A stretch of DNA of 64,000 nucleotides, taken from positions 248,001 to 312,000 of the forward strand of contig NZ_PYMB01000003.1 of the NCBI RefSeq assembly GCF_003026455.1, read 5' to 3'. A program made the translations under genes and the position numbers. This DNA comes from Photobacterium rosenbergii (lineage in GTDB: Bacteria; Pseudomonadota; Gammaproteobacteria; Enterobacterales; Vibrionaceae). Below the pieces are notes generated by a model that was not told the origin of the DNA, did not search any database, and saw only the letters and a list, made by a program, of their open reading frames with translations. Shown here piece after piece: positions 39,865 through 48,500 of the stretch (positions are counted from its first letter, which is position 1; the number at the start of each line of letters is the position of its first letter).

Positions 39865-40413
39865 GTGATTGATATGACAACACAATCTTTAACACGCTGT
39901 TTCCGGTTTCCTAATGTCGACTTCGAGCCAGATGTCCACTTGTTGGTATGGCGCGACAAGACAGAAACCCCACTCACCTTACATGAATCTCGCCTGCTCG
40001 AGGCGCTGTGTTATTGTGCTGGCGAAGTGATCAGCCATGAGCAACTGCACAATAAAACATTCAGCCAACTCGATCCTTATGAAGATAGCGGCAACCATCA
40101 CTACGATCTCAACACAGTGCTTAAGCCCCTTGCGGCTAAACTCGACCAGCACGGCAAAATGGCAATCGATATCGAAGTGGTTGCCCCCTATGGCTTCAGG
40201 GTGCCATTGCCGGAAAAAATGTGTCGATTGGTCCATGAGCCTGAAAAAACAGAAGAACCAGAGACTCCCCCCATACAAGAGCAAGACGACCAAGAATTTC
40301 GCTCTGCCACTGAAGAAATCGTCAAAACCAGCGTTGTACACAAAATCTCTGTCGCTGTGTTGGCATTAATGGCGCTCGGAGTCATTACGGCCTCTTTTAT
40401 GGGCTATTTATAA
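39865..40413 (+). CDS. Membrane-anchored ToxR/CadC-like DNA-binding protein without a periplasmic sensor
   Basis: A 182-residue protein. Residues about 8-115 form an OmpR-type winged helix (LLEALCYCAGEVISHEQLHNKTFSQLDPYEDSGNHHYDLNTVLKPL...VVAPYGFRV), as in ToxR, CadC and TfoS. An acidic linker (about 125-155) leads to one C-terminal membrane helix (about 159-180) with only a Leu left after it. The periplasmic domain that senses in ToxR is absent, so it may rely on a partner. GTG start: AAGG lies 10 nt before it; an ATG at 39874 is the alternative. It sits 88 bp before yohJ. Confidence 0.75.
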   Translation: MIDMTTQSLTRCFRFPNVDFEPDVHLLVWRDKTETPLTLHESRLLEALCYCAGEVISHEQLHNKTFSQLDPYEDSGNHHYDLNTVLKPLAAKLDQHGKMAIDIEVVAPYGFRVPLPEKMCRLVHEPEKTEEPETPPIQEQDDQEFRSATEEIVKTSVVHKISVAVLALMALGVITASFMGYL

Positions 40414-40434
40414 CTGGGAAAATCCAAAGCAACT

Positions 40435-40456
40435 AAGTGTGGCTTAGATCACATTT
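40435..40456 (+). promoter_or_regulatory. CRP site upstream of yohJK
   Basis: TGTGG-CTTAGA-TCACA (core 40438-40453) is one base off the CRP consensus TGTGA-N6-TCACA, with matching AAG/TTT flanks. A -10-like TATGAT at 40463-40468 would put the site near -29, so it may block rather than activate, or a later start is used. Confidence 0.65.
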
Positions 40457-40501
40457 ATTTTGTATGATAAATGAGTTTCTTCACCCACACCTGAAGGGCT
40501 C

Positions 40502-40843
40502 ATGGCATATCTACGTTCTTTCTTCATTATTTTTGCCTGCCTCATGTTAGGCAAAGGCATTCAACACCTTACAGGTTTAGCTATCCCCGGTAGCATCATT
40601 GGCATGCTGATTTTGTTTACCGCCCTCTCTATGGGGCTTATCCCTGCTCACTGGGCTATGCAAGGCTGCCACCTGCTTATCCGTCATATGGCGCTGCTAT
40701 TTGTTCCTGTCGGCATCGGCCTAATGAACTACCTCGATCTTCTTACCAATAACACCCTTATCATTCTGCTTAGCACTATCGGTAGTAGTGTGGTGGTATT
40801 TGTCGTCATTGGCTTAGCAACACATTATAAGGAAAAGCAATGA
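40502..40843 (+). CDS. yohJ: CidA/LrgA-family membrane protein YohJ
   Basis: A 113-residue membrane protein with four helices of the LrgA/CidA family, paired with YohK (LrgB). Family members have been tied to holin-like control of murein hydrolases and, in several bacteria, to pyruvate or small-metabolite transport. AIPGSIIGMLILFTAL is diagnostic. GAAGGG precedes the ATG. It overlaps yohK by 4 bp (ATGA). Upstream lies a CRP site. Confidence 0.9.
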   Translation: MAYLRSFFIIFACLMLGKGIQHLTGLAIPGSIIGMLILFTALSMGLIPAHWAMQGCHLLIRHMALLFVPVGIGLMNYLDLLTNNTLIILLSTIGSSVVVFVVIGLATHYKEKQ

Positions 40844-41520
40844 TTTGGCTGCTGACCACCTTGGTCGTCTTCTATACGGCTCGTTTTATCTCCAAGCATA
40901 TCCAGCATCCGATCGTTAATCCGCTTCTTATCTGTCTGCTTGTCATTATTCCACTGCTAATGTGGCTCGAAGTGCCGTACGAAACCTATTTTGAGCAAAA
41001 TAAGTGGCTGAATGCACTATTAGAACCCGCTGTCGTGGCTTTGGCTTTCCCGCTGTACGAACAGTTGAGCCAGATCCGCAAAAAGTGGAAGGTCATTTTC
41101 TCAGCTTGCTTGATTGGTAGTGTACTTTCGATGATTACCGGAGCAGGTATTGCCTTAGCTCTAGGAGCAGATGCCCAACTTACGGCTTCTATCTTACCGA
41201 AATCTGTCACAACCCCCATTGCTATGGCCGTTGCAGAGCAAGTTGGCGGACTGCCTTCTGTTGCCGCTATTATGGTTATTATTGCTGGCTTATTTGGTGC
41301 GGTATTGGGGTATCCCCTGTTTCGTCTCATCGGTGTTAAAGCCCCCATTGCCAAAGGTTTAACCATGGGGACGGTTTCCCATGCCTTGGGCACGGCAAAA
41401 GCGGCAGAAGAGAATTACCAAGAAGGGGCATTTAGTTCACTGGCACTGGTCATTTGTGGGGTAATCACTTCAATTTTGGCACCTTTATTGTTTCCGCTCA
41501 TCATTGCTGTGTTTAGCTAA
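40840..41520 (+). CDS. yohK: LrgB-family membrane protein YohK
   Basis: The 226-residue partner of YohJ with about seven to eight membrane helices. SILPKSVTTPIAMAVAEQVGG and GTVSHALGTAKA are LrgB/CidB hallmarks. Translationally coupled to yohJ. The order yohJ-yohK-cdd is the same as in E. coli. Confidence 0.92.
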   Translation: MIWLLTTLVVFYTARFISKHIQHPIVNPLLICLLVIIPLLMWLEVPYETYFEQNKWLNALLEPAVVALAFPLYEQLSQIRKKWKVIFSACLIGSVLSMITGAGIALALGADAQLTASILPKSVTTPIAMAVAEQVGGLPSVAAIMVIIAGLFGAVLGYPLFRLIGVKAPIAKGLTMGTVSHALGTAKAAEENYQEGAFSSLALVICGVITSILAPLLFPLIIAVFS

Positions 41521-41585
41521 CTTGTGCTAGTAATCGAATACAAAACTAAATCACTGATAATATTCTATAATTTTTTTAGAACCTG

Positions 41586-41601
41586 TGTGACCCGACTCGC
41601 A
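41586..41601 (+). promoter_or_regulatory. Upstream CRP site of the cdd promoter
   Basis: TGTGA-CCCGAC-TCGCA is one base off TGTGA-N6-TCACA. Its centre is 49 bp upstream of the second CRP site. Confidence 0.65.
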
Positions 41602-41602
41602 T

Positions 41603-41620
41603 TAATGCAAACCATGCAAC
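41603..41620 (-). promoter_or_regulatory. CytR operator between the two CRP sites
   Basis: Read leftward, GTTGCAT-GG-TTTGCATT gives two direct copies of the CytR half-site GTTGCATT within 18 bp, lying exactly between the CRP boxes. Confidence 0.65.
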
Positions 41621-41634
41621 GATACATTGGTAAA

Positions 41635-41650
41635 TGTGATCAAGATCACC
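41635..41650 (+). promoter_or_regulatory. Promoter-proximal CRP site of cdd
   Basis: TGTGA-TCAAGA-TCACC, one base off consensus. Its centre is about 41.5 bp before the predicted transcription start near 41684, the class II activator position. Confidence 0.75.
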
Positions 41651-41671
41651 CAAATATACAATTACCAAGCC

Positions 41672-41677
41672 TACAAT
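41672..41677 (+). promoter_or_regulatory. -10 element of the cdd promoter
   Basis: TACAAT (five of six consensus bases) predicts a start near 41684, leaving a short leader with ACGGAG (41695-41700) before the ATG at 41710. Confidence 0.65.
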
Positions 41678-41709
41678 GTTTCTCCATACACAAGACGGAG
41701 TGAAAACTC

Positions 41710-42597
41710 ATGCACACTAAAGTAATGGATGCTTTAGGCGCTCTACCCGCTGATCTAGCTTCTGCCATCAAACCTGTGTTAGAAGCCGAGAATTTCGATG
41801 CCACCTTAAGCCCTGAGGTGTTTGCTCAGTTAATGTCGAAGACCAACATGACTGACAGTGAACTGCGTGTTGCATTACTTCCGCTTGCCGCTGCTTATTC
41901 TGTTGCACCTATCTCTAACTTCTATGTTGGCGCGATTGTACGTGGTCAATCTGGTACGCTTTATTTCGGTGCTAACATGGAATTCGTTGGTGCTTGCCTT
42001 TCTCAAACGGTCCACGCAGAACAATCCGCCATCAGCCACGCTTGGGTGAAAGGCGAAACCGGTATTTCCGACATCACCATTAACTACAGCCCTTGTGGTC
42101 ACTGCCGCCAGTTCATGAACGAATTAACAACCGCAAAAGAGTTGGTTGTTCAACTGCCTGAACGTGAGGCAAAATCATTGCAGGAATACCTACCAGAGTC
42201 TTTTGGCCCTGCGGATCTGAACATTACCGATGCACTTCTTACCCGAGTGGACAATGGTATTGAAACTGAAGCTTCTGAAGAGTTAGTTCAGCTAGCATGC
42301 CAAGCAGCAAACCGTGCCCATGCCCCTTACACCAAGAACTTCAGCGGTGTAGCACTGAAAGCCAAAGACGGTAAAACCTTCATCGGCATGTATGCTGAAA
42401 ACGCTGCGTTCAACCCTAGCCTTCCTCCTTTGCAGGTTGCATTGATTAATATGAACATGGCAGGTTACCCTTTGGCTGAGATTGAAGAAGCAGCACTGGT
42501 AGAAAAAGCGGACAGCACTATCAGCCATCTTTCTGATACGCAAACCACATTGGAAGCGTTGAACCCAGATATCCCGCTGTCTTATGTTGCAGCGTAA
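41710..42597 (+). CDS. cdd: Cytidine deaminase (dimeric, two-domain type)
   Basis: It deaminates cytidine and deoxycytidine to uridine forms for salvage. The catalytic domain has His102 and Glu104 (VHAEQSA) and zinc ligands Cys129 and Cys132 (PCGHCRQF), identical in number to E. coli. The C-terminal domain (about 190-295) is the degenerate copy typical of the 295-residue enteric enzyme. Promoter with CRP-CytR-CRP sites upstream implies induction by nucleosides when glucose is scarce. Terminator downstream. Confidence 0.97.
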   Translation: MHTKVMDALGALPADLASAIKPVLEAENFDATLSPEVFAQLMSKTNMTDSELRVALLPLAAAYSVAPISNFYVGAIVRGQSGTLYFGANMEFVGACLSQTVHAEQSAISHAWVKGETGISDITINYSPCGHCRQFMNELTTAKELVVQLPEREAKSLQEYLPESFGPADLNITDALLTRVDNGIETEASEELVQLACQAANRAHAPYTKNFSGVALKAKDGKTFIGMYAENAAFNPSLPPLQVALINMNMAGYPLAEIEEAALVEKADSTISHLSDTQTTLEALNPDIPLSYVAA

Positions 42598-42611
42598 AGC
42601 TAACTGATTTT

Positions 42612-42637
42612 AAAAAACCGCCAACTGGCGGTTTTTT
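42612..42637 (+). terminator. cdd terminator
   Basis: AAAAAACCGCC / GGCGGTTTTTT stem with AACT loop; the stem runs into a seven-T tract. Confidence 0.93.
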
Positions 42638-42750
42638 TGTATTTATGCGTTTTTTTGCCATTGTTGAGTGCTGTCTCCTACAAAGCGGTTTTCTCTTGCT
42701 ACCGGTAGGAGTATGATTTTCAGGTTATAAACTCAACCAATCATTATTGC

Positions 42751-43641
42751 ATGTCACATCAACACAACCCGATCCAAGGGGCCAGCTGGATGATCACTGC
42801 CGGCCTGGCTTTTGCCATCGTAAACAGCCTGGCACAGTACCTGAGTATGATCCTTCATATTCCATCAACAACTGTCGCACTGTTCCAATATTTCATTGCA
42901 CTAGTTGCCATCTTTCCCTGGCTACGCACCCTTGGTCTTCGTAATGCGCTGCGCACCCAGTATTTTGGTCAACACTGTTTTCGCGTATTCCTAGCTGTAA
43001 TTGGTATTCAGCTTTGGCTTTGGGCATTGGCCTACCCTGTTCCTATCTGGCAAGGTATTGCGCTACTGATGACATCGCCACTATTTGCCACTATTGGTGC
43101 TGGCATATTCCTCAAAGAGAATGTCGGGACCGCTCGCTGGGTGGCGACACTTGCCGGTTTCACCGGTGCCATGATCATACTAGAGCCTTGGTCCGACGGT
43201 TTTAGTTGGGCAACGCTACTGCCTGTTGCAGCCGCGTTTTTCTGGGCTTGCTACTCACTCATGGTCAAAAAGATGTCGGCCAGTGAATCGCCAACGACGA
43301 TTGTGGTTTACCTACTTATCCTTATTACACCTTACAACCTATTCCTTGCTGTTCCCGAATTTACTCTGCCGCAGACAGGTTTAACCTGGTTGTTACTCGG
43401 TGGCGCAGGCTTACTTACAGCTTTAGCACAATGGGCCATCGCCAAAGCCTATGCCGTTGCTGATGCGTCTTTTGTTCAGCCATTTGATCATGCCAAACTA
43501 CCGCTTAATGTCCTTGGTGGGTGGTTGGTATTTGGCTGGGTACCGCCCGGAAGGTTGTGGTTGGGCGCTGCCATTATTATTGCCTCTGTTGCTTTCATTA
43601 CCCAATGGGAAAACAAGAAAGCGGCTGTAGCAAAAAATTAA
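42751..43641 (+). CDS. DMT-superfamily (EamA) transporter
   Basis: An inner-membrane transporter of 296 residues with about ten helices in two EamA repeats. Helices such as WMITAGLAFAIVNSLAQYLSMI and the FWACYSLMVKKMSA start of repeat two are typical. EamA proteins commonly export amino acids or other metabolites; the substrate is unknown. No good ribosome site was seen before the ATG. Confidence 0.85.
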   Translation: MSHQHNPIQGASWMITAGLAFAIVNSLAQYLSMILHIPSTTVALFQYFIALVAIFPWLRTLGLRNALRTQYFGQHCFRVFLAVIGIQLWLWALAYPVPIWQGIALLMTSPLFATIGAGIFLKENVGTARWVATLAGFTGAMIILEPWSDGFSWATLLPVAAAFFWACYSLMVKKMSASESPTTIVVYLLILITPYNLFLAVPEFTLPQTGLTWLLLGGAGLLTALAQWAIAKAYAVADASFVQPFDHAKLPLNVLGGWLVFGWVPPGRLWLGAAIIIASVAFITQWENKKAAVAKN

Positions 43642-43688
43642 AACCGCAAAACTAGGCAGCCGTAAAACCATCCTATTCTTCAAACCAT

Positions 43689-43726
43689 ATCCCCGATAGG
43701 CTTTCTAACGCTAAGCTATCGGGGAT
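43689..43726 (+). terminator. Hairpin after the DMT transporter gene
   Basis: ATCCCCGATAG / CTATCGGGGAT, 11-bp stem with a 16-nt loop, followed by only a short T tract. Confidence 0.75.
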
Positions 43727-43802
43727 TGTCTTATTCGCACGACAATTCTCACTTCATCCCCGTCTACACTCACCCTAACCAAATAGATGTGAGGTTTACG
43801 GA

Positions 43803-44777
43803 ATGTCTTGGCGTGCTTTAGCTTTCTCGTTTATTGGTGGCACCCTGCTATCACTCTCTTCGTTATTACAAGCGCAATCATTTGTCACTATTGGCACAGG
43901 TGGGGTGACGGGCGTCTACTACCCAACAGGCGGTGCAATATGCCGATTGGTCAATAAAGACAGAAATAAGCATGGGGTAAGATGCTCGGTTGAATCAACA
44001 GGCGGCTCCATCTACAACATCAACACCATCCGTGCAGGCGACCTTGACTTAGGCATCGCTCAGTCAGACTGGCAATACCATGCTTACAACGGCACCAGCA
44101 AATTTGAAGACAAAGGCCCATTCAAATCACTGCGCTCCTTGTTTTCGATTCACCCAGAACCTTTTACTGTTGTCGCGCGGGCAGATTCAGGGATCAAAAA
44201 CTTTGACGATCTCAAAGGCAAGCGGGTGAACATCGGTAACCCGGGCTCAGGCCAGCGAGGTACGATGGAAGAGTTGATGGAAGCCTATGGCTGGACGGAG
44301 AAAGATTTTGCACTGGTGGCAGAGCTCAAAGCCTCAGAGCAATCCAAAGCCCTTTGTGATAACAAGATCGATGCGATGGTCTATACCGTCGGCCACCCAA
44401 GCGGAGCAATTAAAGAAGCAACGTCAGCCTGTGAGAGTGTCATCGTCAATGTCTCTGGCCCTGTCGTCAATAAGTTGGTCGAAGAGAATAGCTTTTACCG
44501 CAAAGCAACCGTGCCTGGCGGCATGTACCGTGGTAATGAGAATGACGTGCAGACCTTTGGCGTTGGTGCCACCTTTGTCTCATCGGCAGCGGTGGATGAA
44601 AAGATCATCTATGAAATTGTAAAGTCGGTATTCACCAATTTCGAGAACTTCAAGAAACTCCATCCAGCTTTTGCCATCCTGACTAAAGAACAAATGGTCA
44701 CTGACGGCCTAACAGCACCGCTACACGATGGAGCAAGGAAGTATTATCTGGAAGCTGAGCTAATAGAAGAGGAATGA
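43803..44777 (+). CDS. TAXI-family TRAP transporter solute-binding protein
   Basis: A periplasmic binding protein of 324 residues with signal peptide (about 1-24, ending LLQAQS). The TAXI hallmarks are [22 protein letters not shown] at the mature N-terminus and [27 protein letters not shown] proteins bind small acids such as glutamate or 2-oxoglutarate and feed a fused TRAP permease. No TRAP permease gene lies in this window, so the partner is elsewhere or lost. Confidence 0.92.
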   Translation: MSWRALAFSFIGGTLLSLSSLLQAQSFVTIGTGGVTGVYYPTGGAICRLVNKDRNKHGVRCSVESTGGSIYNINTIRAGDLDLGIAQSDWQYHAYNGTSKFEDKGPFKSLRSLFSIHPEPFTVVARADSGIKNFDDLKGKRVNIGNPGSGQRGTMEELMEAYGWTEKDFALVAELKASEQSKALCDNKIDAMVYTVGHPSGAIKEATSACESVIVNVSGPVVNKLVEENSFYRKATVPGGMYRGNENDVQTFGVGATFVSSAAVDEKIIYEIVKSVFTNFENFKKLHPAFAILTKEQMVTDGLTAPLHDGARKYYLEAELIEEE

Positions 44778-44794
44778 TACTCTCGCCCCATACA

Positions 44795-44838
44795 AACAAA
44801 AACGAGGAACTCGTCTAAACGAAGCTCCTCGTTGTTTG
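44795..44838. terminator. Bidirectional terminator between the TAXI and small barrel genes
   Basis: AACGAGGA / TCCTCGTT core stem (44801-44808, 44826-44833), extended on both sides by ACAAAC / GTTTGT. Confidence 0.8.
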
Positions 44839-44856
44839 TGTTGTACACTAATCACT

Positions 44857-45261
44857 TTAGAAGCGAATGCGGAAACCTAGCTGGCCTTCAAGGTCTAGAT
44901 CGACATCTTCGACTACATACAGAGTCGGGCCAACTTCACCGTAGAATTCGAAGCTGTTTACAGGCACTTGGAAACCGATACCGCCACGGACACCAAGTTT
45001 GTTGTACTTGTTGTCAACGTACTGGGCACCCACAAAGGTGTATAGGTTGTTCATACCCGGATCTTGGGTGAGTGAACCTAGGTTGAAGGTCTTATCAAAG
45101 GCCAAACCAAAATCATCAATACCCAGAGAAAAGCGTAAATCATTGTGCTTGTACTGGATACCCGACATCGGGCTACCAAAGAAGATACCAACAGCTTGAG
45201 ATGCGTGAGCCGAAAACGGAACTGCCATCATCAGGCCGAACGCTAGCAGATATTTTTTCAT
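44857..45261 (-). CDS. Small predicted outer-membrane beta-barrel protein
   Basis: 134 residues with signal peptide (MKKYLLAFGLMMAVPFSAHA), then amphipathic strands ending in a C-terminal Phe (GQLGFRIRF), as in eight-stranded barrels. The family is not recognised; it looks like the YfaZ-type small barrels. The start at 45261 (inner Met) fits the signal peptide; the longer frame to 45336 does not. The ribosome site is weak. Divergent from purT. Confidence 0.65.
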   Translation of the reverse strand: MKKYLLAFGLMMAVPFSAHASQAVGIFFGSPMSGIQYKHNDLRFSLGIDDFGLAFDKTFNLGSLTQDPGMNNLYTFVGAQYVDNKYNKLGVRGGIGFQVPVNSFEFYGEVGPTLYVVEDVDLDLEGQLGFRIRF

Positions 45262-45586
45262 GATGTAATCATTGTCGTTGCTAAACAAAACTGCGGCTAA
45301 TCTAACGGTAAAGTAGGTTGAATTCGACCCTCGCACGTGACTAATGACATAACTTTGACAATCATGACAGAATATTGCTGTGATTTTGTTGTCACCAAAA
45401 TCCCTCTGCTAAACAGGTGAAAACACCACCAGCCTGTCGACGTCCCAACCAGTTATTAACTCGTAATTTTTTAGTCATTTACCCTACACAGAAATGTCAT
45501 GACAAATCCAAGGCAAACGTTTGCGTGAACGCAAAATTGCTGTATGATCCGCACAAGTTTCACGTCACCTCCAGTAAGGAATTCCC
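45262..45586. other. Divergent region between the small barrel gene and purT
   Basis: 325 bp with both promoters. It holds the PurR box at 45511-45526 and the purT -10 at 45543-45548. The left part is AT-rich with ATGACA/TGTCAT repeats of no clear meaning. Confidence 0.5.
45511..45526. promoter_or_regulatory. PurR box overlapping the purT -35 region
   Basis: AGGCAAACGTTTGCGT differs from the PurR consensus ACGCAAACGTTTGCGT at one position. A TATGAT -10 lies at 45543-45548, 17 bp downstream of the -35 region covered by the box, so bound PurR would block RNA polymerase. Confidence 0.88.
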
Positions 45587-46762
45587 ATGTTAGGATCTGC
45601 AACCCGCTTGAACGCTACGCGTGTACTTCTTCTTGGCTCTGGCGAGCTTGGTAAAGAAGTGGCTATTGAATGCCAACGCCTCGGTCTCGAAGTTATTGCC
45701 GTTGATCGTTATGCCGACGCGCCAGCGATGCACGTTGCCCACCGCAGCCATGTTATCGACATGCTTGATGGTGAAGCCTTGAAGCAACTGATTGCTGATG
45801 AAAAACCTGATTACGTTGTCCCTGAAATCGAAGCCATCGCCACCGATACACTGGTCGCGCTGGAGGCCGAAGGCTTGAATGTTGTTCCTACAGCCAATGC
45901 CACCAAGCTAACCATGAACCGTGAGGGTATCCGTCGTCTTGCTGCAGAAGAGCTTGGCCTGACTACCTCCCCTTACCGCTTTGCTGACAACTACGACGAT
46001 TTTAAAGCCGCTGTCGAGCATGTGGGTATTCCATGTGTCGTGAAACCAGTGATGAGCTCATCAGGTAAAGGGCAGAGTGTCATTAAGTCACAAGACGATA
46101 TTGAGAAAGCCTGGAACTACGCTCAAGAAGGCGGCCGCACCGGTGCGGGTCGTGTGATCGTTGAAGGCTTCATCGACTTCGATTACGAAATCACTCTCCT
46201 AACCGTTCGTGCGGTAGACGGTACACACTTCTGTGCACCAATCGGTCACCGCCAGCAAGATGGTGACTACCGCGAATCTTGGCAGCCACAGGTCATGTCT
46301 GAAGAGGCTATCAAAGCGGCAGAACATGCTGCTGGCGAAGTGGTCAATGCTTTGGGTGGCTACGGCATCTTTGGTGTAGAGCTATTTGTGAAAGGCGATC
46401 AGGTTATCTTCAATGAAGTCTCTCCTCGCCCACATGATACCGGCATGGTAACGCTGATTTCTCAGGAACTGTCTGAGTTTGCCCTGCACGTCCGTGCATT
46501 CCTAGGCCTTCCAATTCACACCATCCACCAATATGGCCCTTCAGCGTCTGCTGTAGTATTGGGTGAAGGTACTTCAGGGGATATCCGCTTCGACAATATT
46601 GCCGCAGCCGTTGCCCGCCCGAATACCCAGATCCGCCTATTTGGTAAACCTGAGATCAATGGTCGCCGCCGCCTAGGTGTTGCGCTAACACGTCGTGAAA
46701 GCACAGAAAGCGCTGTTGAAGATGCTATCGCGACAGCCGCTGATATCAAGGTTGTGTACTAG
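45587..46762 (+). CDS. purT: Formate-dependent phosphoribosylglycinamide formyltransferase 2
   Basis: An ATP-grasp enzyme that formylates GAR using formate and ATP in purine synthesis, an alternative to Pur[17 protein letters not shown], the ATP-grasp loop [22 protein letters not shown], and [14 protein letters not shown] are PurT signatures. 391 residues, the E. coli size (392). AAGGAA precedes the ATG. Controlled by the PurR box upstream; terminator downstream. Confidence 0.97.
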   Translation: MLGSATRLNATRVLLLGSGELGKEVAIECQRLGLEVIAVDRYADAPAMHVAHRSHVIDMLDGEALKQLIADEKPDYVVPEIEAIATDTLVALEAEGLNVVPTANATKLTMNREGIRRLAAEELGLTTSPYRFADNYDDFKAAVEHVGIPCVVKPVMSSSGKGQSVIKSQDDIEKAWNYAQEGGRTGAGRVIVEGFIDFDYEITLLTVRAVDGTHFCAPIGHRQQDGDYRESWQPQVMSEEAIKAAEHAAGEVVNALGGYGIFGVELFVKGDQVIFNEVSPRPHDTGMVTLISQELSEFALHVRAFLGLPIHTIHQYGPSASAVVLGEGTSGDIRFDNIAAAVARPNTQIRLFGKPEINGRRRLGVALTRRESTESAVEDAIATAADIKVVY

Positions 46763-46807
46763 ATAGCGCCTACCAAACTATCAAACAACAAGTTTGTCTT
46801 TATCTGA

Positions 46808-46834
46808 AAAAGGAGCCATCAGGCTCCTTTTTTG
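46808..46834 (+). terminator. purT terminator
   Basis: AAAAGGAGCC / GGCTCCTTTT stem (46808-46817, 46822-46831) with ATCA loop and T-run. Confidence 0.92.
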
Positions 46835-46865
46835 TTATCCGTGGTTTATAACCTTGTTTCTCGTA

Positions 46866-47510
46866 TCAAGAAACCGTAATCAACCATGCCTCTTCTGCAA
46901 AACGCGTCAAACCACGCTGACGGCGTGGGTGTGTCTCATCGGCGTCATCACGGGCCAGATGACGGATATCACATCCAGAAAATAGGGATTCAATTTCATC
47001 TTTAACAACAGAGAACGGAGGACCATCCATTTCATGCTGCGGGTAATCCAAAGTGATCAACAAAATACGGCCGCCCGGCTTCACCATAGAGAGTAACTTC
47101 TGGACATAGCTTTGGCGCATTTCTTGTGGCATTGCGATCAGTGCCGCACGATCGTAGACGATGTCGACTGGATCAACCTTGGCAGTGAAGTAGTCACCAC
47201 AGTGAATGGTGATTTCATCAAACTCATAAATTGACTGGCCGTTCCCCATCGGAATAACCATCGGGGTATAAAAATGTTCGGCAAAGAAAGCACGAACGGC
47301 AATCTCACTTAGCTCGATACCCACCACTTTATCGTGCTTGGTCGCAAGCCAGGTTAAATCAACCGACTTTCCACACATAGGAACCAGTACAGAATCCCCT
47401 CGCGTAGGCTGTACTTCCTGCCAGTATTTCTCAAGCATTGGGTTAGTGTCATCCAGGTGGAAGCCAATTCGATTTTCTGCCCAGCGGCTATGCCAAAACT
47501 CTGCATCCAT
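46866..47510 (-). CDS. tpm: Thiopurine S-methyltransferase (TPMT family)
   Basis: A SAM-dependent methyltransferase of 214 residues. In bacteria it methylates selenite, tellurite and thiopurines. MDAEFWHSRWAENRIGFHL is diagnostic; VLVPMCGKSVDLTWLA is the SAM site, and DRAALIAMP follows. Close to the usual 218 residues. Divergent from a possible RNA gene at about 47640-47765. Confidence 0.93.
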   Translation of the reverse strand: MDAEFWHSRWAENRIGFHLDDTNPMLEKYWQEVQPTRGDSVLVPMCGKSVDLTWLATKHDKVVGIELSEIAVRAFFAEHFYTPMVIPMGNGQSIYEFDEITIHCGDYFTAKVDPVDIVYDRAALIAMPQEMRQSYVQKLLSMVKPGGRILLITLDYPQHEMDGPPFSVVKDEIESLFSGCDIRHLARDDADETHPRRQRGLTRFAEEAWLITVS

Positions 47511-47975
47511 TGATCATTTTCTCTTTTATTTAGACTGACTGAGGGCTTTATATCAAACTTGGCTAGATATGGCTAATCCAACCACCACACCCAAACAGCG
47601 ATAAATGGGGCTGTAACGCCTCTAGAAGAGCTTTCACTACATAAGACTACACAAGGTATAGGTTAGTGAAGATAACCACCCACAACGACGCACACAAAAC
47701 AACCACAACGCACAGCAAACACCCAATGCACAGGTACAAAAAAAGGTGCCGAAGCACCTTTTTCTGTTAACTGGATTTCAAAGGCAAACCCAGTTAATAC
47801 CAATCTGGTATAAGTCATTGTTCTTGGGATTACGCCGGAAAAATGATTGTCATCGCCTTAACGAGCATCCATTTTAAACAGTAACACCGAACAACGATTT
47901 ATGTAGCGTGGTATAAAATCTGTTCTTCAATTTTCTTTTATGAGAGTCATTGAATAAACGATAAATGCTACCGAA
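47511..47975. other. Non-coding gap with a CA-rich stretch, terminator and palindromes
   Basis: 465 bp without a gene. From 47680 to 47735 the + strand is strongly C/A-rich and poor in G. A terminator follows at 47741-47762. Then TTAACTGG / CCAGTTAA (47767-47774, 47790-47797) and ATACCA-ATC-TGGTAT (47797-47811) form overlapping inverted repeats. Confidence 0.5.
47640..47766 (+). ncRNA. Candidate small RNA, CA-rich with terminator
   Basis: No gene ends near the terminator AAAAGGTGC / GCACCTTTT (47741-47762, CGAA loop), yet it points rightward and closes a CA-rich unstructured run. A weak -10 TATAGG near 47660 could start it. An unstructured CA-rich arm plus terminator is a common sRNA layout. 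The boundaries are guesses. The terminator may instead serve leftward transcription from 48269. Confidence 0.3.
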
Positions 47976-48269
47976 TTAAGAAATTCGGAATAGCTTAATC
48001 GAGTCACGGCGAACAGTCACACCACGGAAAGTTACCGGCTCAAGCAGCGTCATCAGTTGCTTTGAAACGAAAAACTTACCGCCGTAGCTACGATCACCAC
48101 CACGATTTACCCAATCTGCAAATTCATCTGCCAAGCTGAACATAGAGTTTCCAACAAGCAGAACCAACACTTTAGCGACTTCACTGTCATTCTGTTTATT
48201 AAACTCCGCGTCGCGAACTTTCTTACGATATTCTTCGACGATTCTTTCTAGGCACTCAAATCTGCTCAT
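47976..48269 (-). CDS. Small protein of unknown function
   Basis: A 97-residue cytosolic protein (MSRFECLERIVEEYRKKVRDAEFN...) with a helical first half and a C-terminal half ending VTFRGVTVRRDSIKLFRIS. I do not recognise the family. GGTGG before the Met at 48269 favours this start over the one at 48326. It has no signal peptide or membrane helix. Divergent from ygbA, 231 bp away. Confidence 0.65.
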   Translation of the reverse strand: MSRFECLERIVEEYRKKVRDAEFNKQNDSEVAKVLVLLVGNSMFSLADEFADWVNRGGDRSYGGKFFVSKQLMTLLEPVTFRGVTVRRDSIKLFRIS

Positions 48270-48440
48270 ATACACCACCACAAAAAAAGAGGTGCGGATA
48301 CTACTGCTCATAAACGCTGAAATCAACCCACCAAAGGCCTATTCTTGGTAGAAATTTGTAATTTTTTCGTTCTCTTAACATGATTCGGGGCATTTATAAG
48401 GAAAATGACGATTTATGTCATATTTTTCACCTTGCCAATA

Positions 48441-48463
48441 AGTTACATTTAAAATATAACTTT
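48441..48463. promoter_or_regulatory. NsrR-like palindrome upstream of ygbA
   Basis: Two 11-bp arms, AAGTTACATTT and AAATATAACTT, flank one central A, with 10 of 11 positions symmetrical. The form resembles the NsrR site (AAGATGCATTT and its mirror). It is 38 bp before the ygbA ATG. A second perfect palindrome, ATATAACT-TT-AGTTATAT (48455-48472), overlaps it. Confidence 0.55.
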
Positions 48464-48500
48464 AGTTATATAGCCTTGATTCCTAGCAAGAGAAATGACC

